From contig CAUWHJ010000007.1 in assembly GCA_963558655.1 (NCBI GenBank), positions 1 to 64,000 on the forward strand: 64,000 nt of DNA, read 5' to 3'. Shown in pieces: positions 8,287-17,504 of the stretch (positions within the stretch are counted from its first letter, which is position 1; each line of letters starts with the position of its first letter). A model generated the notes under the pieces. The model did no database searches and was not told where the DNA came from. It worked only from the letters and a program-made list of their open reading frames with translations. Position numbers and translations under genes: made by a program. The DNA is from UMGS1590 sp963558655 (GTDB lineage Bacteria; Bacillota; Peptococcia; Peptococcales; Peptococcaceae).

Positions 8287-8922
8287 TCAAGCGCGTTTCG
8301 CCATAGGTTCTGGGGCAAGGCCCATCATGTTGCGTAGTGTGTTGCCGACACGTTTATAGAGGAGGTAGGTGAGCAGTGCTGTAACACCGTGTTTGAGGAG
8401 GTTAAAGGGCAGTACGGCAAAGATCATGAGGGTCAGTGTATCGTGTACCCATGGGTTCACTGCGTGGCCCATGTCAACGATGGTGGCAATCGGCATACCG
8501 TAGACACTGGCGTACATTGGCAGCATGAGGTAGGCGTTCAGAAACACATAGACGATGCTGACCACCACGGTAGAGACGGTGAGTGCCAGCAAGGCACCTT
8601 TTTTGGTGTGCATTCGGCGGTAGATCAGCGATGCTGTGAGGATAAAACACATACTGCCAATCAGGTTTGAGAGATCGCCAATGCCGAAGGTGGCGGAGCC
8701 TTGGCAAATCAATTTCAACACAATTTTCACAAACACCACACCGCAGCCGGCGACAGGTCCCAGGAAGAAACCCGCAAAAAGCGCCGGCAGTTCGGCAATG
8801 TCGAACTCATAGAAGCCCGGCACAAAGGGCAGCGGGAAGCGCAGCAGCATCAGCACACAGCTGAGCGCCCCCAAAACACCCACAAAAGCCACAGTTTTTA
8901 CAGAATTGCGTCGGTTACTCAT
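8287..8922 (-). CDS. ribU: Riboflavin ECF transporter S component RibU
   Basis: A 211-residue membrane protein with about 6 hydrophobic segments. It is the substrate-binding S component that pairs with the shared EcfAA'T module to import riboflavin. Family-typical features are the early FYEFDIAELPALFAGFFLGP segment (seen in pieces) and a conserved basic C-terminus. The ATG at 8922 has AGGAAAGGAG just upstream. Identification is greatly strengthened by the complete FMN riboswitch and terminator directly upstream, which imply repression when FMN is plentiful. No ecfA/ecfT genes are in the window, as is usual for group II ECF systems. Confidence 0.93.
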   Translation of the reverse strand: MSNRRNSVKTVAFVGVLGALSCVLMLLRFPLPFVPGFYEFDIAELPALFAGFFLGPVAGCGVVFVKIVLKLICQGSATFGIGDLSNLIGSMCFILTASLIYRRMHTKKGALLALTVSTVVVSIVYVFLNAYLMLPMYASVYGMPIATIVDMGHAVNPWVHDTLTLMIFAVLPFNLLKHGVTALLTYLLYKRVGNTLRNMMGLAPEPMAKRA

Positions 8923-8950
8923 AAAAGATTCTCCTTTCCTGCCGGAGAAC

Positions 8951-8990
8951 AAAAAAATGTCCCTGGCACACAGAAAAATCCCAGGGACAT
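8951..8990 (-). terminator. Riboswitch expression-platform terminator
   Basis: A 10-bp stem (ATGTCCCTGG with its complement) is followed on the minus strand by seven T's. It lies between the FMN aptamer and the ribU SD, as expected for transcriptional attenuation by FMN. Confidence 0.9.
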
Positions 8991-8991
8991 C

Positions 8992-9110
8992 ATCTTCTCA
9001 CATCCAGACTATACTGTCGGTACCGGAATTGCACCGGTTCGTGCGCCTCGCTCCTGCGCTGCGCTCGCGGACTTTACCGCCGGTGGGGAATTACACCCCG
9101 CCCCGAAGAT
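8992..9110 (-). promoter_or_regulatory. FMN riboswitch (RFN element)
   Basis: On the minus strand the aptamer shows the conserved RFN blocks: TCTTCGGGGC, GGGTGTAATTCCC, ACCGGCGGTAAAGTCCGCGA, GAACCGGTG, ATTCCGGTACCGACAGTATA and GTCTGGATG-AGAAGAT. The ATCTTC/GAAGAT ends form P1. A GC-rich variable stem of about 20 nt is present. It controls ribU through the downstream terminator. Confidence 0.97.
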
Positions 9111-9172
9111 TTTCGCAAAATAATATTTGATTATTTTAAGTGTACGCCAACAACGCCGCGCTGTCAACCCTT

Positions 9173-10276
9173 TTACGCCTGTGCGCGGCTGGCTTTGAAG
9201 GCACGACCGTACGCATTCTGATCACGCATGCTCTGAATAAATTTCTCACGGGTGATGTCTTTGGAGCGGAACTTCCATTCTTCGCCCGTCACAGACTTAT
9301 CCACCATTTTTTCAAATTCGCTCTCATCAATACCGAGATCATCAAAGCACACCGGCAGCCCCAGCTCAGCATTGAACTGCATAATACGATCACGCAATTC
9401 CGTTTGCCCGTCATAGGTCAGCAAACAGAGCACGCCCAGCGCCACAATTTCCCCATGTAAATGCTGTTCACCCGCTTCTGTTACCGTAGCACCATAGTAC
9501 ACACAATGTGCCAGTGACGAATTGTAGTAGTAATCCGGCATATTCGTCACCATGTTGGAAACCAGCCCCGTGGACACGATGATGTCCAGCACCACCTGCT
9601 CCAACGCTTCGCTGCAACGGTTTTCACGGCACGACACCAACGCTTCCTGCCCAAATTCCAGAAGCGGCTCGGTGCAGATTTTTGACAATTGCACCCCCAT
9701 CATCGGCGTGTGCGACAGTTTGTCGCTGCGGCTGGAGAACACCGCTTCACATTCCTTAGAAAGCGCATCGCCAATCCCTGCCCACAGCAGTTTCTCCGGC
9801 GATTCTGCAATAATCTGTGTATTGATAAACGTATGCTCAGCGAGCTTTGGATAATAATAATCACGGAAGGTGCCGTCTGCGTTATACATCACGGAAATTG
9901 CCGTCACCGATGCACAGTTGCTGCCCACCGTAGGAAAGAGAAAGAGCGGCTTATCCATCTGATCTGCTACATATTTGCAGGTATCGCAGGCACGGCCACC
10001 GCCCACACCAAAGAGAATATCCGCTTCCTGCACCACTGGGTTAGCAATCAGCGCATCACCGTTTTCATAAGTCGAATTGCCGCCATACCAGATAAAGTCC
10101 AAAATATCCAGCGGCGTATCGGCCAACGCTTTCACCAGCGCATCACGGGATTTTTCCATGGCAATCTTACCGCCAATCACCGCCACCTTTTTGCCAAAAT
10201 AACGTGCAAAATAGGCAATTTTATCATAACAATCTGCCCCAATGGAATACTGAGGCAAGGTCACACTGTAACTCAT
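9173..10276 (-). CDS. Iron-containing alcohol (glycerol-type) dehydrogenase
   Basis: 367 residues, the usual length of the GldA branch of the iron-containing/type III alcohol dehydrogenases. The N-terminal NAD(P)-binding half contains GVGGGRACDT near residue 90, the equivalent of the family GGGKxxDT motif with Arg in place of Lys. The metal site is suggested by GIGDALSKE, SLAHCVYYG and GEQHLHGE, giving the expected Asp and two His ligands. The ATG at 10276 has AAGGAG upstream at slightly long spacing; the longer frame upstream is rejected. It oxidises or reduces a small polyol or ketone in the cytoplasm, but the substrate is not assignable. It appears monocistronic, upstream of the ribU riboswitch. 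Confidence 0.85.
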   Translation of the reverse strand: MSYSVTLPQYSIGADCYDKIAYFARYFGKKVAVIGGKIAMEKSRDALVKALADTPLDILDFIWYGGNSTYENGDALIANPVVQEADILFGVGGGRACDTCKYVADQMDKPLFLFPTVGSNCASVTAISVMYNADGTFRDYYYPKLAEHTFINTQIIAESPEKLLWAGIGDALSKECEAVFSSRSDKLSHTPMMGVQLSKICTEPLLEFGQEALVSCRENRCSEALEQVVLDIIVSTGLVSNMVTNMPDYYYNSSLAHCVYYGATVTEAGEQHLHGEIVALGVLCLLTYDGQTELRDRIMQFNAELGLPVCFDDLGIDESEFEKMVDKSVTGEEWKFRSKDITREKFIQSMRDQNAYGRAFKASRAQA

Positions 10277-10404
10277 GGTATCGAAACACTCCTTCGTTTT
10301 GTTATATATCACGCATATTCTATATCGGTTGTATTGTATTATACGCTGATATGCGTATTGATTCAATGGCTTTCAGTGAAAATTTTTGCGTAAATTTGCA
10401 TAAA

Positions 10405-10432
10405 AAAGAGACAGCTCAACAGCTGTCTCTTT
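10405..10432 (-). terminator. Strong hairpin terminator
   Basis: A 12-bp perfect stem (AAAGAGACAGCT) with a CAAC loop is followed by six T's on the minus strand. It lies beyond the acyltransferase terminator at 10588, so it may end an additional short transcript covering 10433-10587. Confidence 0.85.
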
Positions 10433-10464
10433 GATTTTCACCCATCAACAACAGCTGTGTTACA

Positions 10465-10587
10465 TTACACGTTCCACTCTTCCTCGGCGGTGCCCGATGG
10501 GCGGGTGTAGTCGTGTTTGCTGAGACGCTTCTGTGATTTTGCAGAATACCCAGTGGCTGATGTTTTGTTCAGGGCGGAACACACAAA
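10465..10587 (-). pseudogene. Coding-like remnant or unannotated small ORF
   Basis: Between two terminators, one minus-strand frame stays open and reads ...KTSATGYSAKSQKRLSK then HDYTRPSGTAEEEWNV and a TAA at 10465-10467. It is in frame with the acyltransferase but beyond its stop. No ATG or convincing SD is present, so it could be the 3' relic of a lost gene. No family was recognised. Confidence 0.25.
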
Positions 10588-10613
10588 AAACCACTGCGCG
10601 ATGGCAGTGGTTT
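10588..10613 (-). terminator. Acyltransferase terminator
   Basis: A 10-bp perfect stem (AAACCACTGC) with a 6-nt loop lies 8 nt after the acyltransferase stop. TTTTTT spans its minus-strand 3' side. Confidence 0.85.
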
Positions 10614-10620
10614 GTAGGTA

Positions 10621-12609
10621 TTATTCTGCGCCAGTGGCGTCGGCATCGTCTGCGGTGGTGTCGTCTGTCGCAGTTGTATCATCTGCTGAGTTGTCATCTG
10701 CAGCTGCATCATCTGCGGTAGCAGTTTCTTCAGCAGCGGCTTCATCAGCAATGCGGTCTTTCTCTTTACGCTCATCCGAAGCGAGGGTGTCGTAGAGGGT
10801 GTCAGCAATGAGTTTGGTAAATTGTTCGGCACCTTCCGGCGTTGGGTGGGTGTCGTCCTCATAGAGCCATTCCGGATGCTGGTCGATGAAGCTCTTCCAG
10901 TCGATGAGATGGAAGTTATCTTTCTTGCTCTTATCGGCATAGCCTTCGAGCATGGCGTTGACGCTATCCTGCCATTCGCGTGGCACATGGGTGTTGATGA
11001 GGAACACTTCCCTGTCGCCGAGCATACTCATGAGGCTGTCGAGCTGTTCTTCGGTGAATGGCCCGTTCGACCCCAGCACAATGACGACGATGTCGTTCAT
11101 GTTGCCGGCATCAAGCAGGCTTTGCACCACGTCGTTGCTCTGGCTAAGCTGGCGGCCCACTTTGCCATCGATATAGGATTGCGGGAAGGCTTCGGTGAGC
11201 GGCGCCGCCGCACCGAGCAAGATGGAGTCGCCTACGAAGGTAACTTTCAGGTCACGGCAATAAAGCATCACAGAGCGGTCGAGGTATGGAATGTCTTTGA
11301 CGTCCGCCAGTTTTTCACGCTCATCAAGGGCTTGCTGCTTGGCGAGAAGCGCTTCGTTGGCAGCAATCTGCGCCTGCATTTCCTCTACGGTTTCATTGTC
11401 GCCGCTGTCGGCACGCACAAAGCCAACAGCGCTGGACACACAAAGTGCCACAACGAGCACCACGGCAACAAAATGCAGTTTGTTGGAAGCGATGGACGCA
11501 ATAAAGTCGGCAATGCGACGTTTATCCGGCAGTTGGCCTTTAGTGATTTTTGACACGAAGGCTTGCTCTACGAAAACATAGGTAACAACAGACAGTGCCA
11601 GCAGAATCAGCCATTGAATCCATTTGTGCGCTGCCAGAAAAGGTGTCATATTGCCCATGGTGAGCACCGGATAGTACCACAGATAGGTGCTGAAGGTGCA
11701 TTTACCAAGGAAGGTGAGCAAGCGCAGGCTCAAGAGCTTTTGCAAGAAGCCGCCCGGAATGGTCAACGCCGCTACGGTGATGGTACCCACCACAGCTGCC
11801 AGGAAAAGGCCGCCACGATAAGTCCACAGAGATTGGTCTTTCAAATTCAGCGCCAAAAGCACCAGCGCCACCAGACCCAAGGCAGCCACAACGTCTGCCA
11901 CAAGGCCGGCTTTGCGCCCGTGCAGCTCTGCAATTTTGCCTGGTCGCCAGATAACACCCAGGGCACCACCCAGCGCAAAGGCGTAGAGACGGGTATCGGT
12001 GCCGTAGTAGACACGGGAAGGGTCGCCTTCACCATTAAAGAGCACCGCCATAATGATGGCACTGGCAACAGCCAGCACCAGCTGCACAACAGCGATGAAA
12101 AACGGACTTTTCTTGAGCCGCCGCAACAAGGTAAAAAGCAGCGGCCAAACCACACATAACTGCATCATCACCGCCACGTACCACAGATGGGTGAAGGCGG
12201 ACGGATGCACATATTGTTCAAAGTAGGAAAATCCCTGGCCGATTTGCCACCAGTTGTTGACATAGAACACACTGGAAAGCAACGCACCACGAATGTTGTA
12301 CAGCAAGTCTGGGAAAAAGATGTTGATGATGGATACCGATGCAAAGAACACCAGCACCATTGGAATCCCCAGACGCAGAACACGTTTGATGAGGTAGGTC
12401 GCATAATTGCGGCCGAAGCCTTTCACGTCCCATTTCATCAGGCTGCGCGCTAGTAAGAAGCCTGAGATAACGAGAAAGAGATCCACGCCAATAAAGCCGC
12501 CAGCCATGCGATGAGGCGCATAGTGGTACACCAAAATGCCCAGCATCGCCAGAACACGGAGACTGTCCAGCGCAGGATAATAGGATTTGCGTGCTGTTTC
12601 TTTCTTCAC
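10621..12609 (-). CDS. OatA-like membrane acyltransferase with SGNH domain
   Basis: About 662 residues. The N-terminal acyltransferase_3 domain (residues about 10-360) has about 10 membrane segments and the family YPALDSLR...VYHY start plus the GVDLFLVISGF motif. A coiled stretch then leads to an extracellular SGNH/GDSL-like domain with VGDSILLG, VIVLGSNGPF and DDTHPTPEG carrying the Ser and Asp/His residues. This is the architecture of peptidoglycan O-acetyltransferase OatA. The last 45 residues are almost only A, D, E and T. A GTG start at 12609 is preferred (SD AGGGGGG); an ATG at 12660 that shares the A of the mltG stop (TAATG) is the alternative and would suggest translational coupling. 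Confidence 0.85.
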   Translation of the reverse strand: MKKETARKSYYPALDSLRVLAMLGILVYHYAPHRMAGGFIGVDLFLVISGFLLARSLMKWDVKGFGRNYATYLIKRVLRLGIPMVLVFFASVSIINIFFPDLLYNIRGALLSSVFYVNNWWQIGQGFSYFEQYVHPSAFTHLWYVAVMMQLCVVWPLLFTLLRRLKKSPFFIAVVQLVLAVASAIIMAVLFNGEGDPSRVYYGTDTRLYAFALGGALGVIWRPGKIAELHGRKAGLVADVVAALGLVALVLLALNLKDQSLWTYRGGLFLAAVVGTITVAALTIPGGFLQKLLSLRLLTFLGKCTFSTYLWYYPVLTMGNMTPFLAAHKWIQWLILLALSVVTYVFVEQAFVSKITKGQLPDKRRIADFIASIASNKLHFVAVVLVVALCVSSAVGFVRADSGDNETVEEMQAQIAANEALLAKQQALDEREKLADVKDIPYLDRSVMLYCRDLKVTFVGDSILLGAAAPLTEAFPQSYIDGKVGRQLSQSNDVVQSLLDAGNMNDIVVIVLGSNGPFTEEQLDSLMSMLGDREVFLINTHVPREWQDSVNAMLEGYADKSKKDNFHLIDWKSFIDQHPEWLYEDDTHPTPEGAEQFTKLIADTLYDTLASDERKEKDRIADEAAAEETATADDAAADDNSADDTTATDDTTADDADATGAE

Positions 12610-12659
12610 AAGATCCCCCCTCTGTGTTGATTCATAGCAAACATATGAAGCGATGGGCA

Positions 12660-14162
12660 TTAGCCCTGAATATCGCCGGTTTCTTCATATTCTTCCTGCC
12701 AAGCCAAATGCTGGTTATAGTCGTCGGTGTAGAAAACTTCGCCGGTATCAATGTTGGCATAGAAATAGAGATAGTCGCTCGCTGTTGGCTCAAGCGCAGC
12801 CACAATGGCATCTTCACTTGGGCTATTCATTGGTCCTGGTGGCAAGCCGGTATTGAGATAAAGGTTGTATGGCGAATCTGTTTCAAGATCGTCATAGGTG
12901 ACCATTTCTTTATGGGTGCCCAGTGCATAAAGCACACTGATATCCGACTGAATCGCCATGCCTTCGTTCAAGCGGTTGTAAAAGACACCGGCGATGAGCT
13001 TGCGGTCTTCAGACGTTTGCCCTTCTTTTTCAACCAAAGAAGCAATGCTCATGATGTCCTGCAAACTGTAGCTGGAAGCATCAATGGCCGCTTGATGTTC
13101 GCTGAGCACTTCGTTGGTTTTGTCCACCATTTGGGTAACGAGGGCTTCCAAGCCTTCATCATCGTTGAAATCATAGGTGGCTGGGAAGAGATACCCTTCC
13201 AACACATAGCGCACATTTGGTGTATTGTACGAATCGTTGAGAATTGGGTACTGGCTAACCAACTGAGCGATGAAGTCGCTGTCGGTCATGAGATTCAGAA
13301 AATCGTCTCGGCTGTAATCGGTTTTTTCGGCAACGATATCGGCAATTTGGTCGATGGTTAGGCCTTCGTTGACGGTGATTTTTGTGAGGCCGGCTTCTTC
13401 AGCACCTTCTTGCAGGCTGGAAACCACTTCACCCAACGTCATAGATGGGGAAAGATCATGCACACCAGCCTGAAGGTTGGCGGCTGCACCCTGCACACGC
13501 ACATAAAGATCGAAAGCCAGAGAAGAACGAATGATGCCCTGCTCTTTAAGCATATCGCCCATATCGCTCACAGGTGTGCCACTTGGAATTTCCACTTCCA
13601 CCGTGCTGGTGTCATCTGCATTGGCAGGCACCACCACCGCCCGTGTGAAGGACACTGCTGCCACTGCCACAATCGCCACACAGAGTAACAGCACCACAGC
13701 CACCATCGGAAACTGTCTGCGGCGGCGCTTTGGCCGCTTATTTGACGGCTGCTGCGACTGACTGCGTTTTTCTGCTTGTGCAGCTTTCGGCATTTCCTGC
13801 CTTTTCTTTGGCTCCCCATGCTTGGCGTCATGTCCGCTTTCATGCTGGCTTTCTTGCTGCACCTTGGCGCTTGCCGGAGCAGGTTTAGCACCTGCGTTTT
13901 GGCTGCGCTGTGCTTTCAACTGTGCACGTTCGGCAGCTGCCTCTTGCAGCGTTGTTGGTCGAGCAGACTCGCTCTTTGGCCGCTGTGGCGCCATTGGACG
14001 TGTTGCCCACACATCCTTTTCTGCTGGCTGCTGGCTGTGAGCGTCGGACGTTTCCGCAACACGCTTCTGCGCCGCAGCGCGTTCCTGCATAATTCGCTCA
14101 AACGGCGGCAAATCAGACGCCGGCGTTTGTTTGTTATCGTCTTGCTTATGATAATCTGACAC
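12660..14162 (-). CDS. mltG: Endolytic murein transglycosylase MltG (YceG-like)
   Basis: About 500 residues. Residues 1-150 form a hydrophilic Gln/Ala/Lys-rich cytoplasmic tail; one membrane segment follows (about 151-173), then the extracellular YceG/MltG domain. The catalytic region contains ASLVEKEGQ with the active-site Glu, GVFYNRL, YNLYLNTGLPPGP and NSPSEDAIVAAL, all family-conserved. It cleaves nascent glycan strands, setting their length. A GTG at 14162, ten nt from AAGGAG, is preferred over a GTG that nearly abuts the SD. It is followed at once by the OatA-like gene, so the two likely form an envelope operon. The long tail is unusual and is mirrored in the LCP protein at 60775. Confidence 0.92.
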   Translation of the reverse strand: MSDYHKQDDNKQTPASDLPPFERIMQERAAAQKRVAETSDAHSQQPAEKDVWATRPMAPQRPKSESARPTTLQEAAAERAQLKAQRSQNAGAKPAPASAKVQQESQHESGHDAKHGEPKKRQEMPKAAQAEKRSQSQQPSNKRPKRRRRQFPMVAVVLLLCVAIVAVAAVSFTRAVVVPANADDTSTVEVEIPSGTPVSDMGDMLKEQGIIRSSLAFDLYVRVQGAAANLQAGVHDLSPSMTLGEVVSSLQEGAEEAGLTKITVNEGLTIDQIADIVAEKTDYSRDDFLNLMTDSDFIAQLVSQYPILNDSYNTPNVRYVLEGYLFPATYDFNDDEGLEALVTQMVDKTNEVLSEHQAAIDASSYSLQDIMSIASLVEKEGQTSEDRKLIAGVFYNRLNEGMAIQSDISVLYALGTHKEMVTYDDLETDSPYNLYLNTGLPPGPMNSPSEDAIVAALEPTASDYLYFYANIDTGEVFYTDDYNQHLAWQEEYEETGDIQG

Positions 14163-14286
14163 GCATTTCACACTCCTTTGTGTTTCTCATTCAAAAAATG
14201 CAAACCACTTTTATTGTAGCATACGCACTACCATGGCACAACCGTCACTTGCGCCAGGCACGTCCACACAGGATTGTGACACATAC

Positions 14287-14316
14287 AAAAAACGGAAGGC
14301 GTTTACCTTCCGTTTT
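14287..14316 (-). terminator. Terminator of the M16C peptidase gene
   Basis: An 11-bp perfect stem (AAAACGGAAGG) with a 6-nt loop lies 32 nt after the peptidase stop and ends in TTTTTT on the minus strand. Confidence 0.88.
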
Positions 14317-14347
14317 ACAATGACTTCTATTTTCCAGTGATTTGCGC

Positions 14348-17266
14348 TTAGTTTTCCAATTTAATCACATGATCAAAGAGTGCTTGTGCTTCTTTCACAC
14401 GGCCGCTTGCGCCGAGCACACAGAGATGGTTTTCTGTCATCGCCTGGCGCAGTGCCGGTGCGTAGGCTTTGAGATCGTCCAAGGTGGTGGCGAGCGCTTC
14501 TTCCTGCGCTTTCACGATGTCTTCACGGCGTGCGCCGTTGATGTGGCTCGACAGCGACCAGCTGCCCTGACTGCGTGCTGTCATCACTGGATTGAAGCGG
14601 TTCATCACGCCGATGATAAAGTTGGTCAGGGTGACGTCGTCCATTTCCAACGCTTCCAGCCAATCTGCCATGCCATCGTAAACGGCGATGGTATTTTCCA
14701 GATTTGGGTCACGATAGGAATAGCAGCTCACGCTGCCGTTGCGGCTAAAGCGAATCCCCTGTCCGTAGGCGCCGCCTTTGGCACGAATGTTGTTATAGAG
14801 GTAGTCGTTGGTGAGTACGTTGGAGAGCACTTCCAGCACGCCGCTGTAGGACACGCCCAGCGCACGCAGGTCTGCCCCTTTCGCCACATACTGCACATTG
14901 GCAGAGGATTGAATGCCTTCGTTCAGCACCTCCACCGGCACCTGCCAATCGGCGTGTGGATAATCTTCGTCTGGCAGGCGGTCAATCCACTCTGCCAAAA
15001 GCGGACGAATGGCGGCATAGCTTTCATCGCTGCCTGTCACCGAAACAATCATGCCGCGGCGTGTGAGGAGTTTTTTATAAAGCATTTGCACACGTGCCAG
15101 GGTGTCGTCAAAGCGTTCGTCAAAATGGTTGTCCAGCTCTTGCAGGAAGAAGAGGAAATCCAAACCGTTGAGCATTTCGCTGAAACGGCTGTACGCACTG
15201 TGGTAAGCGCTCACACGGCCTGCCACAACGGTGTGGCCTTGTTGGAAAATGCCCATCTGCATCTGATTTTTAAGCATTTGCAGCACTTCACGGAAGCGTT
15301 TTTTGTCGGTGAAATCGCTTTCTGTAAGCTGTTCCCACGCCAATGCCAAAAAGCCTGCGGTGTCTTGTGGGCTGAGCGTTTTAGAGGAAACAAGCAAGCG
15401 GTGCGTGAAGCGTTCCGGATTGTGATAATCCTGAATCACACGGCTTGTGATGCGAATACCGCCGCTGGTCAGATATTCGGCGGTGCTGAGATCGCTGTAA
15501 CTGTGTTTTGCCGTGTCCACCGCACCAATCAAACTCGTGAGCAAGCTCAGATAAGGCAAGTCGGCAACGTCGATATGATCCAGTGAGAGCAGCATATCGG
15601 TGTAGTCGATGCCGGCGGTAAAGAGCGGATGATGCAGCACAGTAACGCCATTCAGTTCTTCTTCATGGCAAGGAATCTCTGGGAAGCTGCCGGTGACGTC
15701 CTCACGTTCGAGGTGTGGAATGGTGGCTTTTTCTTCCGGCGTGTCGTCGCTGTTCTGACGTGCCAAAAGCCCCTGGGTTTCCGCAACGAGGGCATCAATT
15801 TCTTCGGCACTGAGGCTTTCTTTGTAGCGTGCCAGCTTTTCTGCCACGGCAGCATCTTTGTCATCGTTAAGCCCTGCCTGTGGGCGTGCGGTGAGAATCA
15901 CCTTGTGCGTATTGTCTAAGATGCGTTCCTGAATGTAGCGTTCATAGTAACCATCGTTGATGCCTTCTCGCAGCATGGCGAGGGTATCGTTATAACGCAG
16001 GGCATCGAATGGATCGCCATCATAGAGCCAGGTTTCAAAGGCATTGATGTAGTAGATGATCCCACGGGTGGTGTAGCCTTCGGCTTCTCGCAGCGCATAT
16101 TCCATCTTATTCAGCGCAGCGGTGAGCAGGTCTTTGTCGATGCCTTCACGCACGAGTGTTTGCAAGGTGTCGTTGATGATACGAACAAAGTCGTCTTTCT
16201 TTGCGGCATCTGTTTCTTTGGCAACAATGCCAAACGGAATTTGCAAGCCATCGTTGGAAAAACCGGAGATGTCTTCGCCAATGCCAGCCGCCAGCAGCGC
16301 ATTTTTCACAGGGCCAGCCTGAGAATCCACAAGCGCTTCGCTCAACACTTCTTCCACAAAAATATCGGCTGGTGTGCGGCGTGTGCCCATCGAAACAGCG
16401 TAAGCGAGAATGTCTTTGTCGGCGGTGTCGGCGTCTGGTGCCACAGAATAGGTCACTTCCACATCTTTGGCTGCCGAGAAAGCCTCCTGCCAGTCGATGT
16501 GAGAATCCACCTCTGCTGCATCAAAAGCGGAAAGATACTGGCTGTCGATATGTTCCAGGAAATGAGCAATATCGCCATCGCCATAAATAAAGATGTAGCT
16601 GTTCGATGGGTGATAGAGCTTGCGGTGGAAATCCAAAAAGGCCTCATAGGTGAGAAACGGAATCTCATATGGATCGCCGCCGCTCTCCTGCCCGTAAATC
16701 GTGTCTGGATACAGGGCGGACAAAATAGCGTCTGCCACCTGAGCATCGGCGCTTGAAAGCGCACCACGCATTTCATTATAGACCACACCACGATAGGTCA
16801 GAGGGTCCTCCGGTGCTTCGATGTGATAATGCCAGCCTTCTTGCAGGAAAATTTCCTTGCGCTCGTAAATGGCAGGATAGAACACGGCGTCTAAATATAC
16901 GTCCATGAGATGGTCAAAATCTTTATCGTTCTGGCTCGCCACCGGATAAATCGTCTTATCCGAGAAGGTCATGGCATTGAGGAAGGTGCTCAGGCTTGTC
17001 CGCAAAAGATCCATGAACGGCTCTTTGGTGCGGTACTTGCGTGAGCCATTGAGCACACTGTGTTCCAGAATGTGCGCCACGCCGGTGCTGTTGGCTGAAG
17101 GCGTGCGGAAACCAATGCCGAACACCTTGTTGCTGTCGTCGTTGGCCAGTTGTAAAAGGCGTGCGCCGGTTTTCTCATGGATAAACAAACGGCCCACGCT
17201 GTCGGCTTCCGGCACTGGCCGTTCTTCGACCAGGCGGAAACCGGAAATCATCTGATTGATGGTCAT
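14348..17266 (-). CDS. M16C (PreP/insulinase-like) zinc metallopeptidase
   Basis: 972 residues, the single-chain length of presequence-protease-type M16C enzymes that degrade peptides within a closed chamber. The inverted zinc motif HxxEH is in HILEHSVLNGS near residue 75, and the third ligand lies in the downstream YNEMRGALSSAD helix. The C-terminal half carries the inactive second M16 repeat with KGGAYGQG and SYRDPN, typical of the substrate-binding half. No signal peptide is present, so it is likely cytoplasmic. The ATG at 17266 has AAAGGAG upstream. It is transcribed alone, between terminators. Confidence 0.92.
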   Translation of the reverse strand: MTINQMISGFRLVEERPVPEADSVGRLFIHEKTGARLLQLANDDSNKVFGIGFRTPSANSTGVAHILEHSVLNGSRKYRTKEPFMDLLRTSLSTFLNAMTFSDKTIYPVASQNDKDFDHLMDVYLDAVFYPAIYERKEIFLQEGWHYHIEAPEDPLTYRGVVYNEMRGALSSADAQVADAILSALYPDTIYGQESGGDPYEIPFLTYEAFLDFHRKLYHPSNSYIFIYGDGDIAHFLEHIDSQYLSAFDAAEVDSHIDWQEAFSAAKDVEVTYSVAPDADTADKDILAYAVSMGTRRTPADIFVEEVLSEALVDSQAGPVKNALLAAGIGEDISGFSNDGLQIPFGIVAKETDAAKKDDFVRIINDTLQTLVREGIDKDLLTAALNKMEYALREAEGYTTRGIIYYINAFETWLYDGDPFDALRYNDTLAMLREGINDGYYERYIQERILDNTHKVILTARPQAGLNDDKDAAVAEKLARYKESLSAEEIDALVAETQGLLARQNSDDTPEEKATIPHLEREDVTGSFPEIPCHEEELNGVTVLHHPLFTAGIDYTDMLLSLDHIDVADLPYLSLLTSLIGAVDTAKHSYSDLSTAEYLTSGGIRITSRVIQDYHNPERFTHRLLVSSKTLSPQDTAGFLALAWEQLTESDFTDKKRFREVLQMLKNQMQMGIFQQGHTVVAGRVSAYHSAYSRFSEMLNGLDFLFFLQELDNHFDERFDDTLARVQMLYKKLLTRRGMIVSVTGSDESYAAIRPLLAEWIDRLPDEDYPHADWQVPVEVLNEGIQSSANVQYVAKGADLRALGVSYSGVLEVLSNVLTNDYLYNNIRAKGGAYGQGIRFSRNGSVSCYSYRDPNLENTIAVYDGMADWLEALEMDDVTLTNFIIGVMNRFNPVMTARSQGSWSLSSHINGARREDIVKAQEEALATTLDDLKAYAPALRQAMTENHLCVLGASGRVKEAQALFDHVIKLEN

Positions 17267-17434
17267 GGTGAAAACTCCTTTCAAATAAAACTGCAAGAAA
17301 ATACAAAATGAAAATGATTGCTAAAAATCATTTGCTATTCGTTGTTCAGCGCAGCTGCGCGCTGCTTCTCCATTATACCATTGCCCTCACAAAACGCCAA
17401 GATATCCCAACACGGCTGCGCTTTTGCGCCAAGC

Positions 17435-17473
17435 AAAAAACGCTATGCGAACGGTTGGTTCCCATAGCGTTTT
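17435..17473 (-). terminator. Terminator of the small membrane protein gene
   Basis: An 11-bp stem (AAAACGCTATG and complement) with a 15-nt loop is followed by TTTTTTG on the minus strand, 31 nt beyond the stop at 17505. Confidence 0.85.
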
Positions 17474-17504
17474 GATGGTGTGGTTTCAGCAAGTACGCCA
17501 GCGT

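Noticed and set aside
14342..15586. 414-codon plus-strand frame opposite the M16C peptidase
   Set aside because: Shadow frame of a real gene; His/Cys-rich and without a plausible start.
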